55,257 nt of DNA, from assembly GCA_020161245.1 (NCBI GenBank), contig JAIUOK010000031.1:1-55257 (forward strand). Reading direction: 5' to 3'. Of the stretch, positions 32,228 to 41,384 are shown one piece after another (the first letter of the stretch is position 1; each line of letters opens with the position of its first letter). A program made the position numbers and the translations under genes. The notes under the pieces are model-generated. The model was not told where the DNA came from, searched no databases, and worked only from the letters and a program-made list of their open reading frames with translations. The DNA comes from Actinomycetota bacterium (GTDB lineage: Bacteria > Actinomycetota > Actinomycetes > S36-B12 > CAIYMF01).

Positions 32228-34318
32228 TCAGCCGAGGACGACGGGGTCGACCCGCACGGCGACCGGGCCGCCCTCCTTGCGGGCGCTGCGCACGCCGGAC
32301 GCCGCCTTGAGGGCCGCGGCGAGCGCCGCACCCTCGGCCCGCGGTGCGACCACGAGGGCCCTCGCCCGCGGCTCGGCCGGGCCGCGCGCCGACGTCGACG
32401 GATCGACCGGCACCGGCCCCAGCACGCGCGCGCCCGGGGGCAGCCGGAGATGGCCGAGGAGGTCGTCGACGTCGTCGGGCGCACCGACGGCCTCGGCCAC
32501 CCGCCAGGCGGGCGGGAGGTGCAGCTGCTCGCGCTCGGCGAGCTCGCGGGCGGCGAAGCCGGCGGGGTCGTGCCGGACGACAGCCTGCACCGGTGCGAGC
32601 GACGGGTCGGCGACCAGGACGACGACGCCGCCCTCGGACGCCGGACGCACCAGCGACGCCGCCGCCGACCAGCGGCGGACGGCCTCCTCGGCGGCACGCA
32701 GATCGGGCCGGTCGAGGGCGACACGGCCGTCGAGCAGCAGCGCCGCGGCGTACCCGCTCTCGGCGCGCGGCTCGGCCCCGGGGGTGGCGACGACGATGGC
32801 CGGCGAGCCGTCGACGGAGTCGAGGACGCCGCGTCCCGACGGGTCGCGGCCGGAGGTGCGGACGGGGACGCCGGGGAACGCGCGACCCAGCTCCTCGGCG
32901 GTACGCCGCTCCCCCACCGCGACGGCGCGCAGCCGGGTGCCCCTGCACGACGGGCACGACCAGTCGCCGGCGAGGCGGCCGCACCACCCGCAGCGCGGGA
33001 CGGCGTGGCCGCTGGTGACGCCGAGCGGCCCGTGGCACACCGCGCAGCGGGCCGGGGCACGGCAGGTCTGGCAGGCGAGGGTCGGGACGTAGCCGCGGCG
33101 GGGCACCTGGACGAGGACCGGGCCCCGGGCCAGTCCCTCGCGCGCGGCCTGCCACGCGACATGGGGCAGGCGCGCGGTCTGCGCCGCCTGGTCGCGGGCG
33201 AGCTCCACCTCGCCGCCGATGGTGACCACGCGGGGCGCACGGCGGCGCACCTCGGCGCGCGGCGCCGACACCTCGCGGGCCCAGCCGCTCTCGACGAGCA
33301 GCTGCGCCTCGACGGAGCGCGCGGCCGAGCCGACGACGAGCGCCGCACCGGTGCGTCCCGCGCGCAGGGCGAGCACCTCGCGGGCGTGCCAGTAGGGGGC
33401 GTGCGGCTCGGCGAGGCTGTCGTCGCCGTCGTCCCACAGCACGATGAGCCCGAGATCCTGCACGGGCGCGAAGACCGCGGCCCGGGTGCCCAGGACGACC
33501 CGCGACCGGCCGCGGCGGACCTCGAGGAAGGCGCGGTAGCGGGCAGCCGGGCCGAGATCCGCGGTGAGCACCCGGTGGACGCCGGGCCCCAGGCGTGCGG
33601 GCAGCGCGGCGTCGAGACGGGCGACGTCGCGGGCGTCGGGCACGACCACGAGCACCCCGCGGCCGGCCGAGGCCGCCGCTGCCACGAGGTGCACGACGGC
33701 GTCGACGGGATCGGACGCGGGCGGGGCGGTCCACACGGCACGGGGCCCGGGGTGGTCCGGAGACATGACGACGGAGGGGTCGCCCACGCGGCGCACGAGC
33801 GCCGATCCCCCGGACACCGCGGCCCAGGGACCGGCGTCGGACGGGTCGGCGACCGGGGCCGGAGCGAGGTCGAGCACCCCCTCGGCGTCGACCTCGGCCT
33901 CGGCCGCCGCGTGGCGCGGAGGCACCGCGGCGCGCAGGACGTCGGCGAGGGTGCCGGCCCACCGGTCGGCCACGGCGCGGGCGAGACCGGCCACCTCGGC
34001 GGTCAGCACCGGGTCGGGGCTGACCACCTTGGAGATCCGCTCGACGCGTCCCTGGTGGTCGGACGACGCGGCGCGCTCGAGCACCCAGCCGTCGACGAGC
34101 TTGCCGGAGAACCGGACCCGCACCCGGGTGCCGGGCTGCGCGGCCAATGAGAGCGGCTCGGGGACGAGGTAGTCGAACGTGCGGTCGAGGTGCGCGAGCC
34201 CGACGTCGACGCCGACGCGCGCGACCGGATCCACCTCGGCGGGACCGGGCGGGGTCCTGGTGCGCGCCTTGCGCACCTTGGCCGCCACGAGGGCGAGCTG
34301 CTCCGGCTCCTCCGTCAC
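32228..34318 (-). CDS. priA: Primosomal protein N' (PriA) with degenerate ATPase motifs
   Basis: This is the replication-restart protein that recognises stalled forks. The 696-residue product keeps the N-terminal DNA-binding domain ([20 protein letters not shown], about 34-53) and the paired zinc-binding cysteines ([13 protein letters not shown], then CGWCG and CPSC). The Walker A motif GxxGxGKT is not recognisable, and the DEEH box is replaced by LWDDGDDS. Loss of helicase motifs is known for actinobacterial PriA, so this is a lineage trait rather than a broken gene. It starts at GTG 34318, overlapping the stop of the GNAT gene (GTGA). Confidence 0.88.
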   Translation of the reverse strand: MTEEPEQLALVAAKVRKARTRTPPGPAEVDPVARVGVDVGLAHLDRTFDYLVPEPLSLAAQPGTRVRVRFSGKLVDGWVLERAASSDHQGRVERISKVVSPDPVLTAEVAGLARAVADRWAGTLADVLRAAVPPRHAAAEAEVDAEGVLDLAPAPVADPSDAGPWAAVSGGSALVRRVGDPSVVMSPDHPGPRAVWTAPPASDPVDAVVHLVAAAASAGRGVLVVVPDARDVARLDAALPARLGPGVHRVLTADLGPAARYRAFLEVRRGRSRVVLGTRAAVFAPVQDLGLIVLWDDGDDSLAEPHAPYWHAREVLALRAGRTGAALVVGSAARSVEAQLLVESGWAREVSAPRAEVRRRAPRVVTIGGEVELARDQAAQTARLPHVAWQAAREGLARGPVLVQVPRRGYVPTLACQTCRAPARCAVCHGPLGVTSGHAVPRCGWCGRLAGDWSCPSCRGTRLRAVAVGERRTAEELGRAFPGVPVRTSGRDPSGRGVLDSVDGSPAIVVATPGAEPRAESGYAAALLLDGRVALDRPDLRAAEEAVRRWSAAASLVRPASEGGVVVLVADPSLAPVQAVVRHDPAGFAARELAEREQLHLPPAWRVAEAVGAPDDVDDLLGHLRLPPGARVLGPVPVDPSTSARGPAEPRARALVVAPRAEGAALAAALKAASGVRSARKEGGPVAVRVDPVVLG

Positions 34319-34914
34319 GGGGACGTTCTACCGGACGCCTCCGCCGGTCCGCGGCGGCTGTCCACGTCGGCGCGGTAGAGCACGTGCGGCCCCCACCACG
34401 CGCCGGCCGCGCGCGGGTGCTCGAACACGCCGTCGTAGCGCAGGCCGAGGCGCTGCATCACGGCCTGCGAGGCGATGTTGGCCGGCACGGTCCAGGAGTC
34501 GATCTCGGGCAGTCCGGCCTCGTCGAAGCCGAAGCGCAGGCACTCCTGCGCCGCCTCGGTGGCGATGCCGAGGCCCCACCACGCGCGGTCCAGCCGCCAG
34601 CCGACCTCGACCAGCGGGTCGGCGTGGGCGAAGGGCGCGTCGAACGCCAGGGGCTGCGCCAGCCCGACGAAACCGACGAACGGCGCGGTGCCGCGATGGG
34701 ACGCCAGGACCTCGACCGCCCACAGGCCGTAGCCGTGCTCGTCGTGGTGGGCCTCGATCCGCTCGACCATGGCGTCGCTGCCCGCGCGGTCGAGCGGCGC
34801 CGGGAACCAGCGCATCACCTCGGGGTCGGCGTTGAGCGCCGCGAACGGCGCGAGGTCGGCGTCGCGCCACCTGCGCAGAAGCAGACGGGGCGTCCGCAGC
34901 TCGTGACGAGTCAT
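34315..34914 (-). CDS. GNAT-family N-acetyltransferase, RimJ/RimL-like
   Basis: This 199-residue acetyltransferase has the RimJ/L-type beginning ELRTPRLLLRRWRDADLAPFAALNADPEVMRW. It also has the acetyl-CoA-binding part, VEVGWRLDRAWWGLGIATEAAQECLRFGFDE (about 102-132), and NIASQAVMQRLGLRYDGVF. Substrate is unknown; relatives acetylate protein N termini, antibiotics or small amines. It lies between metK (31 bp) and priA (4-bp overlap), so it shares their transcript. Confidence 0.88.
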   Translation of the reverse strand: MTRHELRTPRLLLRRWRDADLAPFAALNADPEVMRWFPAPLDRAGSDAMVERIEAHHDEHGYGLWAVEVLASHRGTAPFVGFVGLAQPLAFDAPFAHADPLVEVGWRLDRAWWGLGIATEAAQECLRFGFDEAGLPEIDSWTVPANIASQAVMQRLGLRYDGVFEHPRAAGAWWGPHVLYRADVDSRRGPAEASGRTSP

Positions 34915-34945
34915 GCGGACGCCCCGGATGCCGAGGGCCTGGGGA

Positions 34946-36142
34946 TCAGATCCCCGCAGCGGCCTTGAGCGCGTCGGCGCGGTCGGTGCGCTCCCAGCTG
35001 AAGTCGGGGAGCTCGCGGCCGAAGTGGCCGTAGGCCGCGGTCTGCGCGTAGATCGGGCGCAGCAGGTCGAGGTCGCGGATGATCGCGGCCGGGCGCAGGT
35101 CGAAGACCTCGAGCACGGCGGCCTGGATCTCGGCGTCGGGCTTCACGCCGGTGCCGAACGTCTCGACGAAGACGCCGACCGGGTGGGCCTTGCCGATCGC
35201 GTACGCGACCTGGACCTCGCAGCGGCGGGCGAGACCCGCGGCCACGACGTTCTTGGCGACCCAGCGCATCGCGTACGCGGCCGAGCGGTCGACCTTCGAC
35301 GGGTCCTTGCCGGAGAACGCGCCGCCGCCGTGACGGGCCATGCCGCCGTAGGTGTCGACGATGATCTTGCGGCCGGTGAGGCCGGCGTCGCCCATGGGCC
35401 CGCCGATCTCGAAGCGGCCGGTAGGGTTCACCAGGAGGCGGTAGCCCTCGGTGGAGATCGACAGGCCGGCGAGCTCGGGCTCGACGACGTGCTCCTGGAT
35501 GTCCGGCGTGAGCAGCGTGGCGAGGTCGATGTCGGCCGCGTGCTGCGAGGACACGACGACGGTGTCGAGACGGACCGCGCGGTCGTCCTCGTCGTACTCG
35601 ATGGTGACCTGGGTCTTGCCGTCCGGGCGCAGGTAGGGGATCAGGCCCTCCTTGCGGACGGCCGTGAGGCGCTGCGCGAGCCGGTGCGCGAGGTGGATCG
35701 GCAGCGGCATGAGCTCGGGGGTGTCGTCGCAGGCGTAGCCGAACATGAGGCCCTGGTCGCCGGCGCCCTGCTTGTCGAGGTCGTCGACGGCCTCGCCCTC
35801 GCGGTCCTCGATGGCGTCGTCGACGCCCTGCGCGATGTCGGGGCTCTGGCCGCCGATGGCGACGTTGACGCCGCACGACGCGCCGTCGAAGCCCTTCTTG
35901 CTGGAGTCGTAGCCGATCTCGAGGATGCGGTCGCGGACGATCGTGTTGATGTCGACCCAGCTCGAGGTCGTCACCTCGCCGGCGACGTGCACCTGGCCGG
36001 TGGTGATGAGCGTCTCGACGGCGACCCGGCTGCGCGGGTCCTCCTTGAGCATCGCATCGAGGATCGAGTCGCTGATCTGGTCAGCGATCTTGTCCGGGTG
36101 CCCCTCGGTGACGGACTCGGACGTGAACAGGCGACGGGCCAC
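34946..36142 (-). CDS. metK: S-adenosylmethionine synthetase
   Basis: This enzyme makes SAM from methionine and ATP. The 398-residue product has [20 protein letters not shown] (N-terminal), [12 protein letters not shown] (signature hexapeptide), and [20 protein letters not shown] (phosphate-binding loop). The GTG start at 36142 has GGAG 8 nt upstream. No SAM riboswitch is visible in the 136-bp upstream gap. The order coaBC-metK-GNAT-priA follows the common actinobacterial arrangement. Confidence 0.97.
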   Translation of the reverse strand: MARRLFTSESVTEGHPDKIADQISDSILDAMLKEDPRSRVAVETLITTGQVHVAGEVTTSSWVDINTIVRDRILEIGYDSSKKGFDGASCGVNVAIGGQSPDIAQGVDDAIEDREGEAVDDLDKQGAGDQGLMFGYACDDTPELMPLPIHLAHRLAQRLTAVRKEGLIPYLRPDGKTQVTIEYDEDDRAVRLDTVVVSSQHAADIDLATLLTPDIQEHVVEPELAGLSISTEGYRLLVNPTGRFEIGGPMGDAGLTGRKIIVDTYGGMARHGGGAFSGKDPSKVDRSAAYAMRWVAKNVVAAGLARRCEVQVAYAIGKAHPVGVFVETFGTGVKPDAEIQAAVLEVFDLRPAAIIRDLDLLRPIYAQTAAYGHFGRELPDFSWERTDRADALKAAAGI

Positions 36143-36181
36143 GATTCGTGCTCCAGTGCAGTTCGGACGGATGTGCTCGCC

Positions 36182-36187
36182 ACCCTA
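36182..36187 (-). promoter_or_regulatory. Probable -10 element for metK
   Basis: TAGGGT on the minus strand, 40-45 bp before the metK GTG, is the only promoter-like AT-rich hexamer in this gap. The inverted repeat GGGTCGG-CCGACCC just upstream may end the coaBC transcript. The -35 is not clear. Confidence 0.35.
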
Positions 36188-36278
36188 CCGGGCGCCGGCT
36201 GCGGGTCGGGCCGACCCGCCGCCAGGGCAGAGGTCCGTGACCGTGCGCCAGGCCCCTCGGGTCTCCCGGCCCGGCCGG

Positions 36279-37550
36279 TCAGGGCAGCCGGGCCGCGACG
36301 GCGTCCCAGACCGCCTCGGCGATGGCCCGCTTGCCGGCCTCCGGGACGGCCACGGACGTGCCGTCGGCGCCGAGGATCACGACCTCGTTGCGGTCGACCT
36401 CGAAGGCCTTGCCGTCGCCGACCTCGTTGACGACCAGCAGGTCGCAGCCCTTGCGGGCGAGCTTGGCGCGGGCGTGGTCGAGGACGGTGCCCGACGCGTC
36501 GCCGGTCTCGGCGGCGAACCCGACCACGACCTGGCGGCGCCCGTGCGAGTCGCGGTCGCGGACCACCTCGGCCAGAACGTCCGCCGTGCGCTCGAGCGCG
36601 ATCGCCGGCACGGTCCCGTCGTCGTCCTTCTTGATCTTGTGGGCGGCGACGGACGCGGGCCGGAAGTCCGCGACGGCGGCGGCCATCACCACGACGTCGG
36701 CCCCCGCCGCCTCCTTGTGCACGGCCTGGCGGAGGTCCTCGGCGCTGACCACCCGGACGACCCGCACGCCGCCGGGGTCGGGCAGCGCGGCGTTGGCGCT
36801 CACCAGCACCACCTCGGCGCCGCGCGCGGCGGCCACCTCGGCGAGCGCGTAGCCCTGCTTGCCGCTGCTGCGGTTGCCGAGGAAGCGCACGGGGTCGAGG
36901 TGCTCGCGGGTGCCGCCGGCGGAGACCACGACCGTGCGGCCGCGCAGGTCGGGCTCCTGGCTCCCTCGCGCCAGGACGTCGAGGCAGGCGTCGTAGATCT
37001 GCGCCGGCTCCGGCAGGCGTCCGGGCCCGGTGTCCTTGCCGGTGAGCCGTCCCGACGCCGGGTCGAGGACGACGACGCCGCGCTCGCGCAGCGCGGCCAC
37101 GTTGGCCTGCGTGGCGGCGTGCTGCCACATCTCGGTGTGCATCGCGGGCGCGAGCACCACGGGGCAGCGGGCCGTGAGCAGGATGTTGCCGAGCAGGTCG
37201 TCGGCCAGTCCGGCGGCGGCGCGGGCCAGCAGGTCGGCCGTGGCCGGGGCGACGACGACGAGGTCGGCCTCCTGGCCGAGGCGGACGTGCGGCACCTCGT
37301 GGACGTCGTCCCAGACCTCGGCCGTGACCGGCTTGCCGGACAGCGCCTCCCAGGTGGGTGCGCCGACGAACCGCAGCGCCGCGCGGGTGGGGACGACGGT
37401 GACGTCGTGGCCGCTCTCGGCGAAGCGGCGCAGCAGCTCGGCGGCCTTGTACGCAGCGATGCCGCCGCCTACGCCCAGCACGACGCGGGGTCGTCGCTGG
37501 GCGCCGGCAGCGGCATCGGCAGGTGCGTGCTCGTCTGGGGTGGCGGGCAT
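36279..37550 (-). CDS. coaBC: Bifunctional phosphopantothenoylcysteine decarboxylase / synthetase
   Basis: CoaBC carries out two steps of coenzyme A synthesis. The 423-residue product has the CoaC flavoprotein half (about 20-190), with GVGGGIAAYKAAELLRR, the FMN-site segment TADLLARAAAGLADDLL, and PAMHTEMW. The CoaB half (about 205-423) has VSAGGTREHLDPVRFLGNRSSGKQG and VVMAAAVADFRP. It lies 48 bp after rpoZ, in the conserved gmk-rpoZ-coaBC order. Confidence 0.96.
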   Translation of the reverse strand: MPATPDEHAPADAAAGAQRRPRVVLGVGGGIAAYKAAELLRRFAESGHDVTVVPTRAALRFVGAPTWEALSGKPVTAEVWDDVHEVPHVRLGQEADLVVVAPATADLLARAAAGLADDLLGNILLTARCPVVLAPAMHTEMWQHAATQANVAALRERGVVVLDPASGRLTGKDTGPGRLPEPAQIYDACLDVLARGSQEPDLRGRTVVVSAGGTREHLDPVRFLGNRSSGKQGYALAEVAAARGAEVVLVSANAALPDPGGVRVVRVVSAEDLRQAVHKEAAGADVVVMAAAVADFRPASVAAHKIKKDDDGTVPAIALERTADVLAEVVRDRDSHGRRQVVVGFAAETGDASGTVLDHARAKLARKGCDLLVVNEVGDGKAFEVDRNEVVILGADGTSVAVPEAGKRAIAEAVWDAVAARLP

Positions 37551-37598
37551 GCGCTCAGGGTGCCACCCGCGCGTACCCGCGCGGGCGGCGAGTGGGTG

Positions 37599-37895
37599 CT
37601 ACTCGACCGGGAACGACGAGGCGGCCTCGGCCTCGGGGTCGTAGGCCTCGGCGGTGAGCAGGCCGGCGTTGATCTCGCGGAGCGCGATCGACAGCGGCTT
37701 CTCCTGCACGTGGGTCTCCACGAGCGGGCCGACGTACTCGAGCAGGCCCTCGCCGAGCTGGGAGTAGTAGGCGTTGATCTGGCGCGCGCGCTTGGACGCG
37801 TACAGCACCAGCGAGTACTTCGAGTCGGTGGCCTCGAGCAGCTCGTCGATCGGCGGGTTGGTGATGCCCTCGGGGGCAGAAGCGGTGCCGGGCAC
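37599..37895 (-). CDS. rpoZ: DNA-directed RNA polymerase omega subunit
   Basis: This small subunit helps the beta' subunit fold and join RNA polymerase. The 98-residue product begins [20 protein letters not shown] and contains [20 protein letters not shown], the omega signature, then [18 protein letters not shown] at 37895 is taken because it gives the actinobacterial N terminus and GAAAGG lies 7 nt upstream; an upstream in-frame start would add about 35 residues not expected in the family. It follows gmk by 82 bp. Confidence 0.96.
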   Translation of the reverse strand: MPGTASAPEGITNPPIDELLEATDSKYSLVLYASKRARQINAYYSQLGEGLLEYVGPLVETHVQEKPLSIALREINAGLLTAEAYDPEAEAASSFPVE

Positions 37896-37977
37896 GCGCG
37901 GGCCTTTCGGTCTCGGGGCCGCGGCCGGGGTGCCGGACGCGGGTCGGTGAGGGTCGTGCAGCAGACGGATCTGCAGG

Positions 37978-38556
37978 TCAGGGGCCTGCGACGGGCTCAC
38001 CGGGGGCCTGCAGGCCCATCAAGAGTACCAACTGCTGCACGGCCTCCTCGACCGTCGTGTTCACGACCCGCGCGTCGAACTCCGACTCGGCCGCCAGCTC
38101 GACCCGGGCGGTCTCCAGCCGGCGGGCGATCACCTCGGCCGGCTCGGTGCCCCGGCCGACCAGCCGGCGCACCAGCTCGTCCCACGAGGGAGGGGCCAGG
38201 AACACCAGCAGGGCCTCGGGCATGGAGGCCCGCACCTGGCGGGCGCCCTGCAGCTCGATCTCCAGCAGCACCGGCACGCCGGCGTCGAGCTTGTCCATCA
38301 CCGGGCGGCGCGGGGTGCCGTAGAAGTTGCCGGCGAACTCGGCGTACTCGAGCAGCTCGCCGTTCTCGACCATGCCGGCGAACTCGGCGTGGTCGACGAA
38401 GAAGTAGTTGACCCCGTGGGTCTCCCCCGGCCTCGGCCGCCGGGTCGTCGCCGACACCGACAGCCAGACGTCGGGGCGGGTCTCGCGCAGGTGCGAGACC
38501 ACGGTGGACTTGCCCACCCCGGACGGGCCGGAGAGGACGGTCAGGCGGGCGCTCAG
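37978..38556 (-). CDS. gmk: Guanylate kinase, probable CTG start
   Basis: This enzyme phosphorylates GMP to GDP. The 192-residue product has the P-loop [13 protein letters not shown] at residues 8-20, [17 protein letters not shown] (GMP-binding Arg and Tyr) and [12 protein letters not shown]. No ATG, GTG or TTG lies between the P-loop and the mihF coding end in this frame. CTG at 38556 gives the expected (M)[12 protein letters not shown], overlaps the mihF stop as CTGA, and has GGAGAAGGAG 8 nt upstream. The start codon choice is therefore well supported though unusual. Confidence 0.93.
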   Translation of the reverse strand: MSARLTVLSGPSGVGKSTVVSHLRETRPDVWLSVSATTRRPRPGETHGVNYFFVDHAEFAGMVENGELLEYAEFAGNFYGTPRRPVMDKLDAGVPVLLEIELQGARQVRASMPEALLVFLAPPSWDELVRRLVGRGTEPAEVIARRLETARVELAAESEFDARVVNTTVEEAVQQLVLLMGLQAPGEPVAGP

Positions 38557-38867
38557 GCGGAGAACTCCTTCTCCAGCGCGGCGATCTGGTGGGTGCCCAG
38601 TCCGCGCACGCGACGGTTCTCGGCGATCTGCAGCCGCTCCATGATCTCCGCGGCGCGGACCTTGCCGACGCCGGGCATGGACTCGAGCAGCGCCGAGACC
38701 TTCATCTTGCCGATGATGTCGTCGGTCTGGCCCTGCGCGATCACCTCGCCGATGGAGGCGCCCGACCGCTTGAGCCGGTTCTTGACCTCGGCACGCACGC
38801 GTCGCGCCTCGGCTGCCTTCTCCAGCGCGGCGGCGCGCTGCTCGGGGGTCAGGGGCGGAAGGGCCAC
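38553..38867 (-). CDS. mihF: Integration host factor, actinobacterial type
   Basis: This is a nucleoid-associated DNA-binding protein unrelated in fold to E. coli IHF. The 104-residue product begins [27 protein letters not shown] and ends with the helix-two-turn-helix region, [20 protein letters not shown] and [19 protein letters not shown]. All are typical of mycobacterial and streptomycete members. The GTG start at 38867 fits the family N terminus. It opens the mihF-gmk-rpoZ-coaBC run, and its stop overlaps the gmk start. Confidence 0.96.
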   Translation of the reverse strand: MALPPLTPEQRAAALEKAAEARRVRAEVKNRLKRSGASIGEVIAQGQTDDIIGKMKVSALLESMPGVGKVRAAEIMERLQIAENRRVRGLGTHQIAALEKEFSA

Positions 38868-38897
38868 GGCCGGTCCTCTCGTCGGGGTAACGCCGCG

Positions 38898-38903
38898 ACC
38901 CTA
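38898..38903 (-). promoter_or_regulatory. Probable -10 element for mihF
   Basis: TAGGGT on the minus strand, 31-36 bp before the mihF start, in an otherwise GC-rich gap of 111 bp. TTCGCT about 23 nt upstream is a poor -35. The gap also has a short CCCC-TCTC-GGGG stem at about 38945-38956. Confidence 0.35.
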
Positions 38904-38978
38904 GCGAGACGGGCAGGCGGGTGGCCAGCGAACCCCCGAACCTCCCCGAGAGGGGGACGTGACCGACGTCTCCGCAGG

Positions 38979-39605
38979 TCAGGGGGTCGGGAGCTCGGTG
39001 CCGGGCACGGCGTTCACCACGACCTCCGGGCCGACGACCTGGCTGCCGGACCGGATGCCCTGCCGGTAGTCGACGCGGAACCCGTCCAGGGCCGTAGGCG
39101 CGTCGTCCAGCGGCGTCACCACCGCGAGCAGCTCCCACGCCGGCAGCTCGAGGACCATCCCGGGGACGAAGGCCCGCACCTCGGAGCAGAACCGTCCGAT
39201 GCTCCCCCAGTCCGCCGAGCCGATCGCCCCGGTCACGGGCGTGAGGCGGCAGGCCACGTAGTCGATCCGCAGGCGCTGGAGATCGGCCGGCGTCCCGTTG
39301 GCCTCGACGGCGTCGAGCGTGACGACCGCCGGCGCGTCGCTCGGGCCGCCCCGGTACATCCCGGTGATCCCGAAGGCCATCGACGTCGGGGCGCCCGGCT
39401 CGACTGTGGTGAACACCCCGGGTCCGTCGCGGAACACGGCGGGATGGGTCTGCCACCAGGCGGCGCCGGCCATGAGCGAAGCCGCGACGACGAGGACGGC
39501 CATGAGCAGCCACGGCGTCCGGCCCGGCTGCGGCGACGGCTGCGGTGCCTCAGCCACGCGGTGGGCGTCCTCGGCGTACCAGTCGGTCCCCGTCGTGCCC
39601 GGCAC
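38979..39605 (-). CDS. Hypothetical single-pass membrane protein
   Basis: I do not recognise this 208-residue protein. It has a polar N terminus (about 1-30), one membrane segment ([22 protein letters not shown], about 30-51), and an exterior domain with several Gly/Pro turns and two cysteines (YVACRL and RFCSEV) that could pair. The arrangement suggests an anchored extracytoplasmic protein. The GTG start at 39605 has GAGGGGG 5 nt upstream. It is followed by the mihF promoter and lies 55 bp from the secreted-protein gene, with which it may be cotranscribed. Confidence 0.7.
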   Translation of the reverse strand: MPGTTGTDWYAEDAHRVAEAPQPSPQPGRTPWLLMAVLVVAASLMAGAAWWQTHPAVFRDGPGVFTTVEPGAPTSMAFGITGMYRGGPSDAPAVVTLDAVEANGTPADLQRLRIDYVACRLTPVTGAIGSADWGSIGRFCSEVRAFVPGMVLELPAWELLAVVTPLDDAPTALDGFRVDYRQGIRSGSQVVGPEVVVNAVPGTELPTP

Positions 39606-39660
39606 GGCGTCCCCCTCGCCCGGCGTCCGGGGCGGGTGCCGCCCCGGACGCCAGGATGCC

Positions 39661-40212
39661 TCAGGAGGTGGTCGCCGTCCGGCTGATCGTGAAGACGTTC
39701 GCGGCGGGGTGCGCGTCGGCCGATCCGAGGTGGATGAGCGCGGCGTCGATCGCCTTGCCGTTCTCGTAGAGGCGGAAGGTGACGTCCTTCGAGCAGCCCA
39801 CGGCGAAATCGACGCCGTCCACTCCGCCGTAGTTGGTGAAGCGGAACGCGGCGCTGCGGCCGTCGGCGCTGCGCACGAAGCGGTCGCCGGCCTCGGTGCG
39901 GAAGCGGACCGAGCGCAGCTTCTCCGACGACGTGATGCTGCCGGTGAAGACCTTCTTCGTCTTCTTCTCGTCGTGCGTGACGCGCAGGTGCCAGCCGTAG
40001 CTGTCGCGCCAGATCCAGTAGCCGTCGGGCAGACCGGCCTTGAACCCGGCGAGCCTCCCCTTGATCTCGCTGGGCAGCTGGCCGGTCGAGCAGGTGGTCG
40101 TCGTGGGCGTCGGCGCCGGGTCGGCCGCGGATGCGGCAGGTGCGACGACGAGCAGCGTGCCGGCCGACAGCGCCGCGGCCGCGAGCCCGGCGAACGTGCG
40201 GGTGGTGCGCAT
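39661..40212 (-). CDS. Hypothetical secreted protein
   Basis: This 183-residue protein has a clear Sec signal peptide: a basic start, a hydrophobic core LAAAALSAGTLLVVAPAA and a cleavage site near ASA-ADP (about 29-30). The mature part begins with a Pro/Thr-rich linker, then a domain with WIWRDSYGWHLRVTHDEKKTKKVFTG and a Cys pair (CSTGQ and VGCSKD). The repeated Trp/Tyr and beta-like pattern suggest a small beta domain. No family recognised. Confidence 0.72.
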   Translation of the reverse strand: MRTTRTFAGLAAAALSAGTLLVVAPAASAADPAPTPTTTTCSTGQLPSEIKGRLAGFKAGLPDGYWIWRDSYGWHLRVTHDEKKTKKVFTGSITSSEKLRSVRFRTEAGDRFVRSADGRSAAFRFTNYGGVDGVDFAVGCSKDVTFRLYENGKAIDAALIHLGSADAHPAANVFTISRTATTS

Positions 40213-40329
40213 GGTGCCCCCTCGGGGTGTCCCTCGACGCAGGGCCTGTCCCTGCGTCCGTCGAGGACTGTGGCGGCTGCGCGTGGAGGCGGTTTGAGCG
40301 TCGTGTCAGGGATCTGTAAGGGCAGCCCG

Positions 40330-40512
40330 CTACAGCCCGGCGCCCATGCCCATCGAGAGCTGGAAGGCGCCCGCCAGCCACCACGCGGCCAGGGCAGCGG
40401 CTCCTGCGCCGACGAGGGCGGCGAGAACCGGTGCGGCCCAACGGTTCCGGGGTGCGGTCTGCTCCCCGGCGTCGGCCCGGTCATGCGCGGCCGCGGGTGC
40501 GGTGGTGGTCAT
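40330..40512 (-). CDS. Small membrane protein
   Basis: This 60-residue protein has a polar N terminus and one membrane segment (WAAPVLAALVGAGAAALAAW, about 29-48), ending in a Met/Gly-rich tail. The ATG at 40512 has GAGGAG 5 nt upstream. Function unknown. The N terminus (about 28 residues) is likely cytoplasmic. It is divergent from the GNAT gene at 40650. Confidence 0.6.
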   Translation of the reverse strand: MTTTAPAAAHDRADAGEQTAPRNRWAAPVLAALVGAGAAALAAWWLAGAFQLSMGMGAGL

Positions 40513-40649
40513 GGTGGCTCCTCGGGTGCCAGGCGCCGCTGATGGCGCCGTCCTCCTCGACGGTGCCCCGCGCCCGTGAGCGGGAGGTGTTCGCCAGGTC
40601 AGAGCCATGTGAACGATTCGTCTTCTCGTGGCCTCGCTAGCCTGCGCGG

Positions 40650-41150
40650 GTGACGGTGATCGTGCGCGAGGCATCCCTCGCCGATGTCGACGGCCTCGTC
40701 GAGGTGCTGCTCTCGGTGGTCTACGCCGGCGCGAGCGTGGGGTTCATGTCCACGCTGTCGCGCGAGGAGGCGGCGTCGTTCTGGTCGTCGCACCTGGCAT
40801 CGGCGTCGAACGTCGTGCTGGTCCTCGAGGACGACGGCGCCGTGCTCGGCACCGCGACGCTCTCGCTGTCCGGGATGCCCAACGGGCGGCACCGGGCCGA
40901 GGTCGCCAAGGTGCTCGTGCGGGCCGACGCGCAGGGCCGCGGCCTCGGACGCGTGCTGCTGCGGTCGGTGGAGGCGGCAGCGTCCCTGCGCGGGCGGCGG
41001 ACCCTCGTGCTCGACACCGTGAGCGGCTCGCCGGCGCAGCGGCTGTACGAGAGCGAGGGCTGGCAGGTCGTCGGCGAGATCCCCGACTACGCCGACCTCC
41101 CCGACGGCACGCCGTCGCCGACGACCTACCTCTTCAAGCAGCTCGCCTGA
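40650..41150 (+). CDS. GNAT-family N-acetyltransferase
   Basis: This 166-residue acetyltransferase has the acetyl-CoA loop VRADAQGRGLGRVLLRSVEAAA (about 91-112), preceded by VLGTATLSLSGMP and followed by LDTVSGSPAQRLYESEGWQVVGEIP. The substrate is unknown. GTG at 40650 follows a possible -10 (TAGCCT, 40638-40643) by only 6 nt and has no ribosome site, so the message may be leaderless. Confidence 0.85.
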   Translation: MTVIVREASLADVDGLVEVLLSVVYAGASVGFMSTLSREEAASFWSSHLASASNVVLVLEDDGAVLGTATLSLSGMPNGRHRAEVAKVLVRADAQGRGLGRVLLRSVEAAASLRGRRTLVLDTVSGSPAQRLYESEGWQVVGEIPDYADLPDGTPSPTTYLFKQLA

Positions 41151-41225
41151 TCGGCGGTCCCCGCGGCCGGGCGCGAGGTGCCGCCGCGACTCCGGCGTCG
41201 AGCACGGAGAGCGACGAGCGCGAGC

Positions 41226-41274
41226 GATGAAGGGCGGGTTTGTACGGCTCTATTGGTCGAAGGGACCCTTCATC
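41226..41274. repeat. Inverted repeat upstream of the HNH gene
   Basis: GATGAAGGG (41226-41234) and its exact complement CCCTTCATC (41266-41274) flank a 31-nt loop that is richer in A and T than its surroundings (TTTGTACGGCTCTATTGG). The right arm is also part of a 13-nt palindrome, GAAGGGACCCTTC. It lies 110 bp before the DUF222-HNH gene. It could be a structured RNA, a protein-binding site or the end of a mobile segment. The rest of 41151-41384 shows nothing I can name. Confidence 0.7.
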
Positions 41275-41384
41275 ATGAACGCCGGCGACGGTGCGTGACG
41301 AGCGCATGTGCACGGCGGGATCCGTTGCAGGGCAGGGGGTTTCGGGGTCAGGCCACTGTCGGAGGTGGTCCGTAGTGTGCGGGT

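Noticed and set aside
36143..36278. SAM riboswitch upstream of metK
   Set aside because: No SAM-I, SAM-II or SAM-IV core is seen in this 136-bp GC-rich gap.
41226..41384. HEARO/omega-type RNA before the HNH gene
   Set aside because: Such RNAs accompany IscB/IsrB-type HNH proteins. This gene is DUF222-HNH, a different architecture, and the sequence shows only one simple inverted repeat.
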